Part shown: positions 1 through 9,625 of the stretch, piece after piece | Layout: every line of letters starts with the position of its first letter | How positions within the stretch are numbered: the first letter of the stretch is position 1 | Source of the DNA: Flavobacteriales bacterium TMED191 | Lineage (GTDB): Bacteria > Bacteroidota > Bacteroidia > Flavobacteriales > TMED113 | NCBI GenBank assembly: GCA_002171975.2 | Contig: NHIO02000051.1 | Span: 14,408-76,817, forward strand | Reading direction: 5' to 3' | Length of the DNA: 62,410 nt | The notes under the pieces: generated by a model | What the model saw: the letters and a program-made list of their open reading frames with translations, nothing else | Told to the model about the DNA's origin: nothing | The model's database searches: none | Made by a program: the position numbers and the translations under genes

Positions 1-813
1 GGGAAGATAATGTGTACAAGTAATGATCAGTTTTGGATTCAGCTTAGAAATGAAGGACTAATCGTTGCTTCAGAATCAGGCAGTGGAATGGCATCTAAAA
101 AACTTGGCACCGGAAATGGCTTAGCAAGTCAAACTGTTAATTGCTTTGCAGAAGATCAGGAGGGAGTTGTCTGGGTGGGGACTGCTCAAGGGTTATCAAT
201 ATGTTTTAATACAAATAACATTATCAACAACAATAATTATAGTGCAGATTATATTTTGGTTGAAACAATTGATGGATATGTGGAGCGTTTATTTGAAAAC
301 ACTAATATTTTAGACATCGAGGTTGATGAAGCCAATAGAAAATGGGTTGCAACTAATAATAATGGCGTGTTTTTAATGTCCGAAGATGGCACAAGGGAAG
401 TTCTTCATTTCACAAAAGAAAACAGTCCACTTCTGGATAATACAGTTTCTGATATTTCTATTTTAGATAATACTGGAGAAGTTTTTTTTGTTACTGGGCA
501 AGGTTTATGTTCATACAGAGCTAATGCCACAAGCTCTATGGTTGAGTTTGATAACGTTAATGTTTTTCCTAATCCAGTTAAAAAAGACTTTAGTGGAGAC
601 ATTGTGATATCTGGCTTAAAAAACAACACAAATGTTAAAATAACAGATGTTGCAGGAAACATAGTATTTGAAACATATTCTTTAGGCGGAACTGCCACAT
701 GGAATGGTAAAAATTTTGATGGAAGAAATGTTTCAACAGGCGTCTATTTATTTTTATGCATAGATGATACATTTAATAAAAGTGTAGTTAAAAAAGTTCT
801 CATATACAATTAA
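1..813 (+). CDS. porZ: PorZ-like type IX secretion protein, C-terminal part (5' end outside window)
   Basis: The reading frame is open from base 1, so the start lies upstream and only about 270 C-terminal residues are visible. These contain beta-propeller repeats (a GNGLASQTVN...VWVGTAQGLSI blade) followed by a C-terminal sorting-type domain of about 85 residues: a VFPNPV motif, then KITDVAGN and STGVYLF, ending in basic residues. PorZ in Porphyromonas has two seven-bladed propellers and a retained C-terminal domain, and sits on the cell surface in the T9SS attachment complex that modifies cargo with A-LPS. The close match of the C-terminal domain and the recO gene 7 bases downstream favour PorZ over an ordinary secreted propeller enzyme. 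Another T9SS type A cargo protein remains possible because the N-terminal propellers are not visible. Confidence 0.72.
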   Translation, partial: GKIMCTSNDQFWIQLRNEGLIVASESGSGMASKKLGTGNGLASQTVNCFAEDQEGVVWVGTAQGLSICFNTNNIINNNNYSADYILVETIDGYVERLFENTNILDIEVDEANRKWVATNNNGVFLMSEDGTREVLHFTKENSPLLDNTVSDISILDNTGEVFFVTGQGLCSYRANATSSMVEFDNVNVFPNPVKKDFSGDIVISGLKNNTNVKITDVAGNIVFETYSLGGTATWNGKNFDGRNVSTGVYLFLCIDDTFNKSVVKKVLIYN

Positions 814-820
814 CTATAGT

Positions 821-1537
821 ATGTTTAAGACAACAAAGGGAATTATTCTTAAGGTTACTCAGTATAAGGATAGACAATTTATTGCAAATATATACACTAG
901 AGATTCGGGTATTATTGGTTTGATAATTAGAAAGACCAAAGAACATATTATTCTGTCCCAACCACTAACAATTGCTGAAATAACTTATAGACATTCAGAT
1001 AATCGAACCTTATTCTATGTGAAAGAAGCTTCGGTCGAATACGCATACTCTGATTTAATTTTTAACAATCGCAAGCTTAATAAAGCTGTAATATTATGCG
1101 AGCTTTTAAGCCAACTTCTAACTGAAAAAAATCATGAAATATATGATTTTACCGTTAACAGTCTAATTTGGCTAGACAAAGCACAAAATGACTATACCGG
1201 CTTTATCAATTTATTTTTAATGAAATTTTGTAAAATCGCCGGCATTGGTCCCACAAGTAACTTGGTGGATTCTAAAGAAGCATGTTTTCAACTAAATATA
1301 GCCGACGGGGTCTTTCAAAGACACAATAATAAAGATGAATCAAAGCAACTAACACCTAAACTAGAAAGCCGTATAATTAAACATTTATGCGAAATAGAAT
1401 TTAATGATTTACAAAATCAAAAAACTAGTTCAGAACTTCATGATTCTGTTTTTAATTACATTATAAATTATATATCTGTACATCTTTCAAATATTAAATC
1501 CATTAAGTCTCTAAAGATTATAAAAGAATTAATGTAG
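821..1537 (+). CDS. recO: DNA repair protein RecO
   Basis: The 238-residue length is normal for Bacteroidota RecO. The N-terminal OB-fold begins with the family pattern KGIILKVTQYKDRQFIANIYT, and the rest is a helical domain of the expected size. RecO loads RecA onto SSB-coated single-stranded DNA with RecR in RecF-pathway gap repair, in the cytoplasm. The gene follows the PorZ-like gene by 7 bases in the same direction, so the two are probably co-transcribed. The first ATG gives an N-terminus that lines up with the family. Nothing in it looks damaged. Confidence 0.9.
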   Translation: MFKTTKGIILKVTQYKDRQFIANIYTRDSGIIGLIIRKTKEHIILSQPLTIAEITYRHSDNRTLFYVKEASVEYAYSDLIFNNRKLNKAVILCELLSQLLTEKNHEIYDFTVNSLIWLDKAQNDYTGFINLFLMKFCKIAGIGPTSNLVDSKEACFQLNIADGVFQRHNNKDESKQLTPKLESRIIKHLCEIEFNDLQNQKTSSELHDSVFNYIINYISVHLSNIKSIKSLKIIKELM

Positions 1538-1577
1538 TATTGGTATGATTTTTGATAAATAGTATAAAAAACTTTAA

Positions 1578-4067
1578 ATGATTGAAAATAGGCTATTAAT
1601 AATTTGTATAATGTTAATTCATATTAATTTTTGGGGTCAAGAAATTCTAATTCTAGACGAAGAAAAGAACCCTATTACAAATGTAGCTGTTTTTAATTCT
1701 AAAAATACAAAAAGTGCACTATCTAACTCCGAGGGCTTTGTTAATCTAAGCAGGTTTGAAAAAACTGAACTTTTGACAATGCAACACCCAAATTATGAGG
1801 AGAAAAAAATAGTCAAAAAGTTAATTCAATCTACTGTGCAACTAGAAAAAAGTAATAAGCTTTTACAAACTATTAATTTAAAAGAAAATAAAAACATTAA
1901 TAATATTACAAATGTAGCTGAAAAAAAAATATTTATATCTAGTGCTGAAATTCGCGAGCTAAACGTTGTATCTACTGCGGATCTATTAGAAAAAAAAGGT
2001 GGCATAAGTGTACAAAAGAGTCAAATGGGTGGAGGGAGTCCAAACATAAGAGGTTTTGAAGCTAATAAGGTTTTATTAATGCTAGATGGGGTCCGACTTA
2101 ACAATGCAATTTATAGGTCTGGACATCTTCAAAACATAATAACAGTTGATGAATATATGCTAGAAGATATTGAGGTTATATTTGGGCCAAGCTCTGTTTT
2201 ATATGGCAGTGACGCTCTTGGTGGAACCATTAATATGAAAACTAAAAATGTCAATTTTAAAAATTCCAAAAAATGGAGTGGTAGCGGAACATCTTCTTAT
2301 AGTAGCGCATACCAAGGAATAAAGAATAGTTTCTCTTTAAGCTATGAAGCGTCTAAATTCGCAACTATCACTAACATTTCAATTAAAAAATTTGGTGACC
2401 TAAAAATGGGTAGTTGGAGACCACATGGTTATGATACTTGGGGGCTAATATATCACTATGTAGATGATAATGGAATTCAGTGCAATGATGAACCCGAAAT
2501 ACAAAAAGGCACTTCATATAGCCAATATGATTTTTTTAACAAAAGCCTAATCAAAATAAACTCAAAATGGAGGTTTACATCTAACATACAATACTCAAAT
2601 TCTTCTAATATCCCTAGATTTGACAAATTAAATGATGGCAATGTAAAGTACATGTATGATGACAATGGAAACTGCTTAGCGGGAGAAAACTTAGAGTTCC
2701 ACTCATATTATTATGGCCCTCAAAAAAGGTTATTTAGTAGCTTAAATTTAACTGGTTATAACACATATTTTGACAAGTCTGAATTTATTGTTGCATACCA
2801 AAAAATAGAAGAGTCGCGACACAAATGGTATATGGACGATTATCTTGACTATGTAGAAAGCGGGGGAGAGAATTATGATCTGCCGACTCATCAATACGAA
2901 ACAGTAAATGTTTATAGTTTAAACACCAATTTTCGAAAAAAAAAATTACATCTTGGATCTGAAACAATTTATAATGATGTTCAATCCAAATCACATTCAA
3001 ATGGTGAAAACATATGGGGGGTCGGGGACACCAGGTACCCGCCTGAAGGATCCAACTTATTTAGTTCTGCAATTTATGTTAATATACTTCATAGATTTTC
3101 TCATACCCTACAATTAGAAGCTGGGATGCGTTACACTTATTCAAATGTTCAAGGGGCATACCCAGACTCAATGGATCGGCCGGTTGCAAATATTGAAGGG
3201 CTCAAATTATCATCTAAAAACCATATTTTTTCAGGAAATGTTAAAATTCTATATTATCCCAGTGACTCGTGGAAGATTAGCTCAGTAACTGCTCGGGGCT
3301 TTCATGCACCTAATGTAGATGATATGCTTAAGGTGTTTAAAAAAGGTAGCATATTAACCATTCCAAATATAGATCTGAAACCCGAGTACTCACTGTCACA
3401 AGAGTTTTCTATATCAAAAAAAATTAATAGCAATCTGACATTTTATGGCGTTGGTTTTTATACAAGACTATATAATGCCATTGTAAAGGATAATTTCCCA
3501 TATGAATTCTCCCCAAATCCTGATACAACTATGTTAGCATGGGCAGCTGATTATGATGATATGATGCTAGATACTTATGCGAATCAAAATATTGATGGAA
3601 GTTTAAGCATTTATGGTGCAACACTTGGTTATTACGGTAACCTTTTAGGATGCGAAATAAATGGGGATTTTAATATTGTTAAGGGGATAAATAAGGGTTT
3701 AGAGTCAGGCCCCATTGCACATATTCCCCCATTGTTTGGAAAACTTGAAATAACAAAAAAATTAAAATTATTTGATCTAAAATTATTATGTTTTTATGCA
3801 GGTCATAAACCTGCAGACGAGTTTGATGAAGCTGGGGTTGACAATATCGATGAGACCCCTCTCTTAAATGAGATGAATGGAATTCCAAATTGGGCAGGCA
3901 GTCCAAGTTGGTGGACTTTAAATTTTTATGTTAAATACAGTATTAATACAAACTTTAATCTGCAATTTGGGTGTGACAATATCTTTAATGCTCACTATAA
4001 AACTTTTGGGTCGGGAGTGAGTGCACCTGGCAGAAATTTAATTGTGGCTATTAACTACGGTTTTTAA
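1578..4067 (+). CDS. TonB-dependent outer-membrane receptor
   Basis: 829 residues. A signal peptide covers about 1-20 and ends near the WGQ motif. A carboxypeptidase-regulatory-like beta domain follows at about 22-90, as is common in Bacteroidota receptors. The plug lies at about 115-220 and includes GSPNIRGFEANKVLLMLDG and GPSSVLYGSDALGGTINM. The remainder is a 22-strand-type barrel ending in the terminal aromatic residue of outer-membrane barrels (...AINYGF). No SusD-like lipoprotein is adjacent, so it is not a classical polysaccharide-utilisation pair. The plug resembles receptors for haem, siderophores or cobalamin, but the substrate cannot be read from sequence. The last 17 bases overlap the convergent DUF4837 gene. 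Confidence 0.88.
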   Translation: MIENRLLIICIMLIHINFWGQEILILDEEKNPITNVAVFNSKNTKSALSNSEGFVNLSRFEKTELLTMQHPNYEEKKIVKKLIQSTVQLEKSNKLLQTINLKENKNINNITNVAEKKIFISSAEIRELNVVSTADLLEKKGGISVQKSQMGGGSPNIRGFEANKVLLMLDGVRLNNAIYRSGHLQNIITVDEYMLEDIEVIFGPSSVLYGSDALGGTINMKTKNVNFKNSKKWSGSGTSSYSSAYQGIKNSFSLSYEASKFATITNISIKKFGDLKMGSWRPHGYDTWGLIYHYVDDNGIQCNDEPEIQKGTSYSQYDFFNKSLIKINSKWRFTSNIQYSNSSNIPRFDKLNDGNVKYMYDDNGNCLAGENLEFHSYYYGPQKRLFSSLNLTGYNTYFDKSEFIVAYQKIEESRHKWYMDDYLDYVESGGENYDLPTHQYETVNVYSLNTNFRKKKLHLGSETIYNDVQSKSHSNGENIWGVGDTRYPPEGSNLFSSAIYVNILHRFSHTLQLEAGMRYTYSNVQGAYPDSMDRPVANIEGLKLSSKNHIFSGNVKILYYPSDSWKISSVTARGFHAPNVDDMLKVFKKGSILTIPNIDLKPEYSLSQEFSISKKINSNLTFYGVGFYTRLYNAIVKDNFPYEFSPNPDTTMLAWAADYDDMMLDTYANQNIDGSLSIYGATLGYYGNLLGCEINGDFNIVKGINKGLESGPIAHIPPLFGKLEITKKLKLFDLKLLCFYAGHKPADEFDEAGVDNIDETPLLNEMNGIPNWAGSPSWWTLNFYVKYSINTNFNLQFGCDNIFNAHYKTFGSGVSAPGRNLIVAINYGF

Positions 4068-5043
4068 ATAAAGACATAGTGTGTACTATCGCCTCTAATT
4101 GAATTAGTGATGTTTTTTTCTCCTCACCTGGAGAATATAAATATGTATATATAAAGATCGGTTCTCTATTGATAGCTTCGCTTAAAACATAGCACATATA
4201 AATACCTCCCATAAAATCATTCTTAATGCGCCATAAAGACTGATGCTTAATCATAGGTAATCCACTAACCAAAATAGAATCTTTTTTTACTGTTGCACTG
4301 CGCTCAGTAATCATATATGAACCTAACAATGGCCCTGAAACATGGTCTTTTATTAAAGAATCAATTACGTTGGATGGCTCTTTGAAGAATTGTTCTTGTA
4401 ATTCTTTACTTATGTTTGCAATAAAAATCCCCTGACTTAGTTTAGGCGTCTCTCTTCTTATCCAGGTCAAATTAGTGTCATCATGAGCTAAAAAGAAACC
4501 ATTAGGGACGAGAATGGAAATTTGATGGTTTTGTGAAATTTTATTACTTAAATTTTTATTGTTCTTCTTTTTAATTTGGGAAATTAAACGATCAATTTCG
4601 ACACTTTTTATACTATCATTTAATTGCCTGATTTTTACTTTGTGTAAATCTAAATCCTGTATTGATCTGCAGGCTAATAATATCACTGTTTGGTCTTTGG
4701 CAAAAACATCCTTTTTAATTTGGATACTGAAATTCTGTGACTTTGAAATTATTAGAATATTGTGGTGCCTTTGTAAAATTCCTGTAAATTTTTTATTATC
4801 TATCTCAATAATATTTAACATCATCTCTGTCTGAGGAGAAGGGCCTATGTCAGTATTCAACAAGTTAGCTAGAGTTTGATAAAAATCGCTTTTAAATTCT
4901 GACAAATCCTTAACAACAACTAATTCTAGTGGGTCGCCTATGGCGCTTGGTAGCTCTAATTCTGGTTTTAGTTGAGATAACCAAAAAAATAATCCAGATA
5001 AAACAACTATTGAGATAATAATATACTGCTGTGCCTTTGTCAA
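4051..5043 (-). CDS. DUF4837 family protein
   Basis: A 330-residue protein with one N-terminal hydrophobic segment (about residues 8-24) that anchors or exports it. The segment starting PSAIGDPLELVVVKD matches the opening of the Bacteroidota-specific DUF4837 family. The family has no established biochemical function; many members are predicted lipoproteins, but I see no clear lipobox cysteine here. It lies 8 bases downstream of the lytic transglycosylase gene on the same strand, so an envelope role is a reasonable guess from position only. Its 3' end overlaps the oppositely oriented receptor gene by 17 bases. Confidence 0.75.
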   Translation of the reverse strand: MTKAQQYIIISIVVLSGLFFWLSQLKPELELPSAIGDPLELVVVKDLSEFKSDFYQTLANLLNTDIGPSPQTEMMLNIIEIDNKKFTGILQRHHNILIISKSQNFSIQIKKDVFAKDQTVILLACRSIQDLDLHKVKIRQLNDSIKSVEIDRLISQIKKKNNKNLSNKISQNHQISILVPNGFFLAHDDTNLTWIRRETPKLSQGIFIANISKELQEQFFKEPSNVIDSLIKDHVSGPLLGSYMITERSATVKKDSILVSGLPMIKHQSLWRIKNDFMGGIYMCYVLSEAINREPIFIYTYLYSPGEEKKTSLIQLEAIVHTMSLFKNRS

Positions 5044-5051
5044 CGTTTTAG

Positions 5052-6275
5052 CTATTTGATGGTTCTGTAAATATATAATTTTTGCCCTTCTCTTATTTTG
5101 GTAGATTTTAAATCATTCCACATCATTATGTCAGAAACCTTACATTTATATATCCTGGCTATACGACCTAAATAATCGCCCCTCTTAACAACGTGCTTCA
5201 CTTTTTCTATATCACTAAAAAGGGGGTAGTCTAATTTTTCTGATTCTTCCATTTTACCCAAAATACTATAGATACTATCTTCATGATTTAAAAAGACGCC
5301 CCATTTATATTCTGGCAATATAACATGGAAGTTTTCTCCTTTCTTATATGGAACTAGTTTGCTTTTATAGACGGGGTTTAACTCTTCCAAGAATTTTTCA
5401 CTTATATCTAAAACCTCAGCAAGGTGAGAAATTTTTACTGGTCTTTTTAAAAAGACTGTGTCTATTTTATGCCTATCAAAATGATAACTTGTATCCGGAT
5501 AAATACCATAGTGTGAAGCGTAATTCATCACATAGACAATGGATATAAAAGCGGGTATGTAGTTTCGAGTTTCTCTAGGTAAAAAGGGACGTACCTCCCA
5601 ATAGTTAAGTTTTCCTCCAGACCTTCTTAGGGCTTTGGTCACATTTCCTCTACCACAGTTGTATGAAGCAATTGCCAACTCCCAATCATTAAAGACCTTG
5701 TAAGCTTTACTTAAGTATCTGCAAGCTGCATTCGTTGACAAATAAATGTCTTTTCTTTCGTCTAAATATGAATTTATTCGCAACCCGTATTCCTTTCCTG
5801 TATAATACATAAACTGCCACAAGCCTACTGCTCCGGCTGGGGATTTTGCATTTGGATTTAAAGCAGATTCTATAATAGGGAGATACTTTAATTCTAATGG
5901 TAATGAGTGTTTGTCTAAATACTCCTCAAAGATCGGGAAATAATAATCAGAAAGCGCAAGTAACTTAGAGACTTGTTCGGGTCTTTGTTGTAAATAAAAT
6001 TTAATATATTGACCAACCGTAGTGTTGTAAACTAGATTGATTGGTGTCAAACTATTTAATGAATCCAACCTTAAAGCAACAACTTCAGCATTGTATTTTT
6101 CTTTCGGTTGAAATTGAGTTTCTGGTAAATCTAAATCTAAAAGCATTGTATCATAGGATAAAAATTTATCTGAAGGAAATACTGACAAATAACTTTTATC
6201 TTGAGATATAGCTAAAAAGCTTATCAAAAATATAATTAATGGTATATATAGGGAATAATTATTCTTAAATAACAT
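5052..6275 (-). CDS. LysM-containing lytic transglycosylase (MltD-like)
   Basis: 407 residues with an N-terminal signal or anchor (about 8-25). A family 23-type transglycosylase domain runs from about 105 to 260, with the catalytic glutamate at E136 in the IIESALNP motif followed by SPAGAVGLWQF and the later ASYNCGRGNV signature. A single LysM domain lies at about 358-404 (VVKRGDYLGRIARIYK...IREGQKLYIY). Enzymes of this kind cleave glycan strands to 1,6-anhydromuropeptides in the periplasm. The gene overlaps the 3' end of gatA by 11 bases and precedes DUF4837 by 8, so it belongs to the long minus-strand run. It has one LysM where E. coli MltD has two. Confidence 0.88.
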   Translation of the reverse strand: MLFKNNYSLYIPLIIFLISFLAISQDKSYLSVFPSDKFLSYDTMLLDLDLPETQFQPKEKYNAEVVALRLDSLNSLTPINLVYNTTVGQYIKFYLQQRPEQVSKLLALSDYYFPIFEEYLDKHSLPLELKYLPIIESALNPNAKSPAGAVGLWQFMYYTGKEYGLRINSYLDERKDIYLSTNAACRYLSKAYKVFNDWELAIASYNCGRGNVTKALRRSGGKLNYWEVRPFLPRETRNYIPAFISIVYVMNYASHYGIYPDTSYHFDRHKIDTVFLKRPVKISHLAEVLDISEKFLEELNPVYKSKLVPYKKGENFHVILPEYKWGVFLNHEDSIYSILGKMEESEKLDYPLFSDIEKVKHVVKRGDYLGRIARIYKCKVSDIMMWNDLKSTKIREGQKLYIYRTIK

Positions 6276-7659
6276 TTTGTACAGTATTTAATAAGTCTTT
6301 TTCAGTAAAAAAATTTCCAATTATCTGAGCTGATGCCTTAAATCCCCCCTCGACTTGTCCAAGAGGAAAAGAAAGTGCAGGGTGTCCTGACAAATTTGCC
6401 TGAACAGTAAACACATCTTCGTTGTAAAGCTGGGTTGGCCTTAAATTTTTTTCTCCAATTTTAAACGGTAAATTAGGTGAGGTTGGAAGTAAAATATAAT
6501 CATGTTTCGATAAAATCTTATTTGTTTGGATCTGTACCAGTCTTCGAACCTTTTGAGCTTTGATATAAAAATCATCGTAATATCCTTCACTTAAAACATA
6601 TGTACCAAGAAGTATTCTTCTTTTAACTTCTTTGCCAAAACCTTTACTTCTAGTTGTACTAATTAATCCATCATCAGACTGATAGCCGTATTTTACGCCG
6701 TCGTATCTTGATAAATTTGATGATGCTTCTGCGGTAGTTAAAATATAATAACAGGGAACTAAATACTCTAAAACTGGTAGGTTTACATAACAAATTTGAT
6801 GCCCCTCTCGCTCTAAATTGTTTAGCATTTTTACAAATTCATTTTTTATTCCTGGATTAATCCCCTTAAAATTTATAGCCTCATTCAAAATAGCAAATTT
6901 CTTTTTTTTGTTTGTTGATATTTTTTGTGTGGTAAAACTTTTTACTGTACACGTGCTGTCAAAGTTGTCTTTTCCTGATATAATTTCCATTATTAAACTT
7001 ATATCATAAATTGATTTTGCAATTGGACCTATCTGATCAAAAGAAGAAGCATACGCAATGAGCCCATGTCTAGATACAAGGCCATAAGTTGGCTTAAGTC
7101 CAATTATTCCACAAAATGCTGCTGGCTGACGAATCGATCCACCTGTATCCGAGCCTAAAGCAATGTGACATAGATTAGCAGCAACAGCGGCTGCAGAAGC
7201 ACCCGAAGATCCTCCAGGAACATAGTCTTCATTAATTGGATTGCGAGTAGGACCATAAATAGAATTTTCATTACTTGATCCCATTGCAAACTCATCACAA
7301 TTTAATCTACCAATAATAATTGCATCCTCTTCTATAAGACGCTCTACCACTGTGGCTGAATAGGTTGATTTAAAACCTGACAAAATTTGCGAAGCAGCAG
7401 TACAAGCGTGATTTTTATAACAAATATTATCTTTAATACCAATAACTAAACCTGCTAATTTTCCTGCTTGGTTTTCCAGTATCTTCTTATCGATTTCTTT
7501 TGCTCTTTTTAGCGCCTCCTCACTAAATACTTCCACAAACGCATTGATTTTAGAAAGCCTTGTTATATTCTTGAGATAGTTCTGAACAAGTTTTTCGCAC
7601 GCTATTTCTCCACTAAGCAAGTCGACCTGTATATCTTTAAAAGAATCATAGTTTTTCAA
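6265..7659 (-). CDS. gatA: Aspartyl/glutamyl-tRNA amidotransferase subunit A
   Basis: 464 residues with the complete amidase-signature core. The Ser-cisSer-Lys triad is K76 (IGIKDN), S151 (GGSSGAS) and S175 (GSDTGGSIRQ), with the spacing of well-studied GatA proteins. GatA hydrolyses glutamine and passes ammonia to GatB, which converts Glu-tRNA(Gln) or Asp-tRNA(Asn) to the amidated form. The family is broad, but length and the SIRQPAAFCGIIGLKPTYG block are typical of GatA. gatB and gatC are not in the window, as is usual in Bacteroidota. It is 6 bases downstream of tatA and overlaps the transglycosylase gene. Confidence 0.93.
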   Translation of the reverse strand: MKNYDSFKDIQVDLLSGEIACEKLVQNYLKNITRLSKINAFVEVFSEEALKRAKEIDKKILENQAGKLAGLVIGIKDNICYKNHACTAASQILSGFKSTYSATVVERLIEEDAIIIGRLNCDEFAMGSSNENSIYGPTRNPINEDYVPGGSSGASAAAVAANLCHIALGSDTGGSIRQPAAFCGIIGLKPTYGLVSRHGLIAYASSFDQIGPIAKSIYDISLIMEIISGKDNFDSTCTVKSFTTQKISTNKKKKFAILNEAINFKGINPGIKNEFVKMLNNLEREGHQICYVNLPVLEYLVPCYYILTTAEASSNLSRYDGVKYGYQSDDGLISTTRSKGFGKEVKRRILLGTYVLSEGYYDDFYIKAQKVRRLVQIQTNKILSKHDYILLPTSPNLPFKIGEKNLRPTQLYNEDVFTVQANLSGHPALSFPLGQVEGGFKASAQIIGNFFTEKDLLNTVQNVI

Positions 7660-7665
7660 AACGTG

Positions 7666-7875
7666 CTAGTCTTTAATCTCCTTGTCCTTGTTTTCTTCAG
7701 TTGATGTATCTTCACTGCTTGCCTTCTTAAACTCTTTGATTCCGCTGCCCAAACCTTTCATAAGCTCTGGAATTTTGCGACCACCAAATAATACTAAAAT
7801 AACTAATGCAATGATTATCCACTCACCCCCTCCAGGCAAGCCTAATATAGCTAATGTTAAAAATACTGTATTCAT
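7666..7875 (-). CDS. tatA: Sec-independent translocase component TatA
   Basis: 69 residues: one transmembrane helix (about 17-34), the FGGRKIPEL hinge, an amphipathic helix (GLGSGIKEFKKA) and an acidic/lysine-rich tail. This is the standard TatA/Hcf106 plan. TatA oligomers form the passage for folded proteins bearing twin-arginine signals. tatC is not in this window. The gene sits between the EnvC-like gene and gatA on the same strand. TatB and TatE are shorter-odds alternatives; one TatA-type protein usually serves in this phylum. Confidence 0.9.
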   Translation of the reverse strand: MNTVFLTLAILGLPGGGEWIIIALVILVLFGGRKIPELMKGLGSGIKEFKKASSEDTSTEENKDKEIKD

Positions 7876-7915
7876 ATTTGAAAATTTTATCTAAAGTAAC
7901 AAAGATTTTTAAATT

Positions 7916-9082
7916 TTAATAACTCGTAAGCCATTGAGTTGGATTTAATTTATTACGATTGTTCCAAATTTGGAAACCAATTAAATTTCTCTCTGTCTTT
8001 TCGTTCTCGTACAAAACACCAATAGTTTGCTTTGTTTTTACCCTGTCTCCTTTAAATACATTGAGGTCTAATAAATTAGAATATACTGTCAAATATGTTC
8101 CGTGTCGAATAATAACAACTTTTAAGCCGTTTGGCAGAATAATAATTTTTGTAACTTCTCCATCAAAAACTGACCTTACATATTTATCATTAGTTGCAAT
8201 CTCAATCCCGTTATTCATTGTTGTAATTCCCGAGAGAATTGGGTGTGGGACTTCGCCAAATTTACTAACAAGAGAGCCTTTGTTTACTGGCCAAGGTAGT
8301 CTGCCTTTGTTTTCAAAAAAATTTTTTGAAATTAATGTTAGCTCGGGTGTTATGTCTTGATTATTTTTTTGTTTTTCTAATATTAAAATTATTTCTTCTT
8401 CTATTTTTTTTGTTTCTGCTTGTTTAACAAATAGCACATCTCTTAAAGAGTCTTGTTTATTTTTTAAAAAATTCACTGAATTTTGCTTTGCTATTTTAGA
8501 CTGGGACAGTAATACTAACTCATTTTGTTTTTCAAACGAAACATCTCTTTGAAGGATTTTTTTGTTAATTATTTGTTTTTTGCGTTCTTGAATTATTAAT
8601 TGCATTTGATTAATCTGCTCAAAATAATGTCTCGCATTTTGTTCAATTTTCTGCAAATGATACATTCGCCTTGCTAATTGATTAAAGCTATTAGAAGATA
8701 AAAAAAATAAAATCCTGTTATAGCTTCGAGAAATATGGTGTGCTTGCTTAATTAAAATACTATATTGTTGTTTTAATGATTGTAGACTCTTCTGTGTTTC
8801 TGCCAATTCATTTTCTATTGATTTTTGAGCATCTACTAAAACAATTAATTCTTCCTCTAGTAGCTCTAAAATTTTTTCTTGTATACTGATTTTTTCATTA
8901 ACAATGCTTAACTGCTCTATAGTGTTATTTTGTATAGATTGTGTTTCTTCAAGTGTTCTAGTAATGGCGCGAGACTCTTCTATTAAATCATCCTTTTTCG
9001 TCAACAACTGATCATAAGTCTGTGCATAAATAGCCGGAACTCCCAATAAAAAAACAATAAAATGTAATCGCATATTTTGCAT
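7916..9082 (-). CDS. EnvC-like murein hydrolase activator (degenerate M23 domain)
   Basis: 388 residues: a signal peptide (about 1-20), a long coiled coil (about 20-245) rich in Glu, Lys, Gln and Leu, and a C-terminal LytM/M23 fold (about 265-385). The zinc-binding positions of active M23 peptidases are missing: the HxxxD site reads NNGIE and the HxH site reads FQIW. This is the pattern of EnvC and NlpD, which do not cut peptidoglycan but activate amidases at the division site. It follows the DUF4292 gene by 3 bases and precedes tatA. The activator role is inferred from the lost ligands and the coiled-coil layout; the target amidase is not in the window. Confidence 0.85.
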   Translation of the reverse strand: MQNMRLHFIVFLLGVPAIYAQTYDQLLTKKDDLIEESRAITRTLEETQSIQNNTIEQLSIVNEKISIQEKILELLEEELIVLVDAQKSIENELAETQKSLQSLKQQYSILIKQAHHISRSYNRILFFLSSNSFNQLARRMYHLQKIEQNARHYFEQINQMQLIIQERKKQIINKKILQRDVSFEKQNELVLLSQSKIAKQNSVNFLKNKQDSLRDVLFVKQAETKKIEEEIILILEKQKNNQDITPELTLISKNFFENKGRLPWPVNKGSLVSKFGEVPHPILSGITTMNNGIEIATNDKYVRSVFDGEVTKIIILPNGLKVVIIRHGTYLTVYSNLLDLNVFKGDRVKTKQTIGVLYENEKTERNLIGFQIWNNRNKLNPTQWLTSY

Positions 9083-9085
9083 TTA

Positions 9086-9625
9086 TTATTTGTTAAGTTT
9101 TATCAATTTATAGTCTATCATTATATCAACATGATTGTGATTATTGAATTGATGTACTGGCTTGATGCTTATTTGCCGTGGTAAAGAAAGGATTTTATTT
9201 TTAGTGTTTTTAATTTCTACATTGTCATAATTATAAAACATATAGTCCACATTGGGATTTTGGTAGTGCATAGTATCATTGAAGTTCTTTTTTTTTATAA
9301 CTAGCCTTATTAATTTTTTCACATCAAGTTCGGGGTCAAAATCATTGATCGGAAAAGTAACTTTATCATTAGTCAAATTATTAGTAACATAAATACTATT
9401 GTCTTTTATTAAAAGTGTTGCAAAAGAAAAGCCAACCAAGGGATTAATTTGAACGACTGCACTATCGCGATATAAATCTGTTTTTAATTTTAACTTTATC
9501 GAAGATTGAGAGAGGATATTAGTAGAAAAATTAGCTATTACAGTTGTAGAGTTATTTTTTTTTCCTGAAATCAAACTGCAGGATGATAATAACAATAGTG
9601 ATATTAGCGTTATACACTTATTCAT
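9086..9625 (-). CDS. DUF4292 family lipoprotein
   Basis: 179 residues with a lipoprotein signal (LLLLSSC, cysteine at about residue 16). The body is beta-rich, consistent with the LolA/LolB-like fold proposed for the Bacteroidota DUF4292 family, which lacks a firmly known function. Its place between a TPR protein and the EnvC-like factor is the usual context in this phylum. Its start overlaps the 3' end of the TPR gene by 8 bases, indicating translational coupling. A role in lipoprotein or outer-membrane handling is an inference from fold and neighbours only. Confidence 0.75.
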   Translation of the reverse strand: MNKCITLISLLLLSSCSLISGKKNNSTTVIANFSTNILSQSSIKLKLKTDLYRDSAVVQINPLVGFSFATLLIKDNSIYVTNNLTNDKVTFPINDFDPELDVKKLIRLVIKKKNFNDTMHYQNPNVDYMFYNYDNVEIKNTKNKILSLPRQISIKPVHQFNNHNHVDIMIDYKLIKLNK

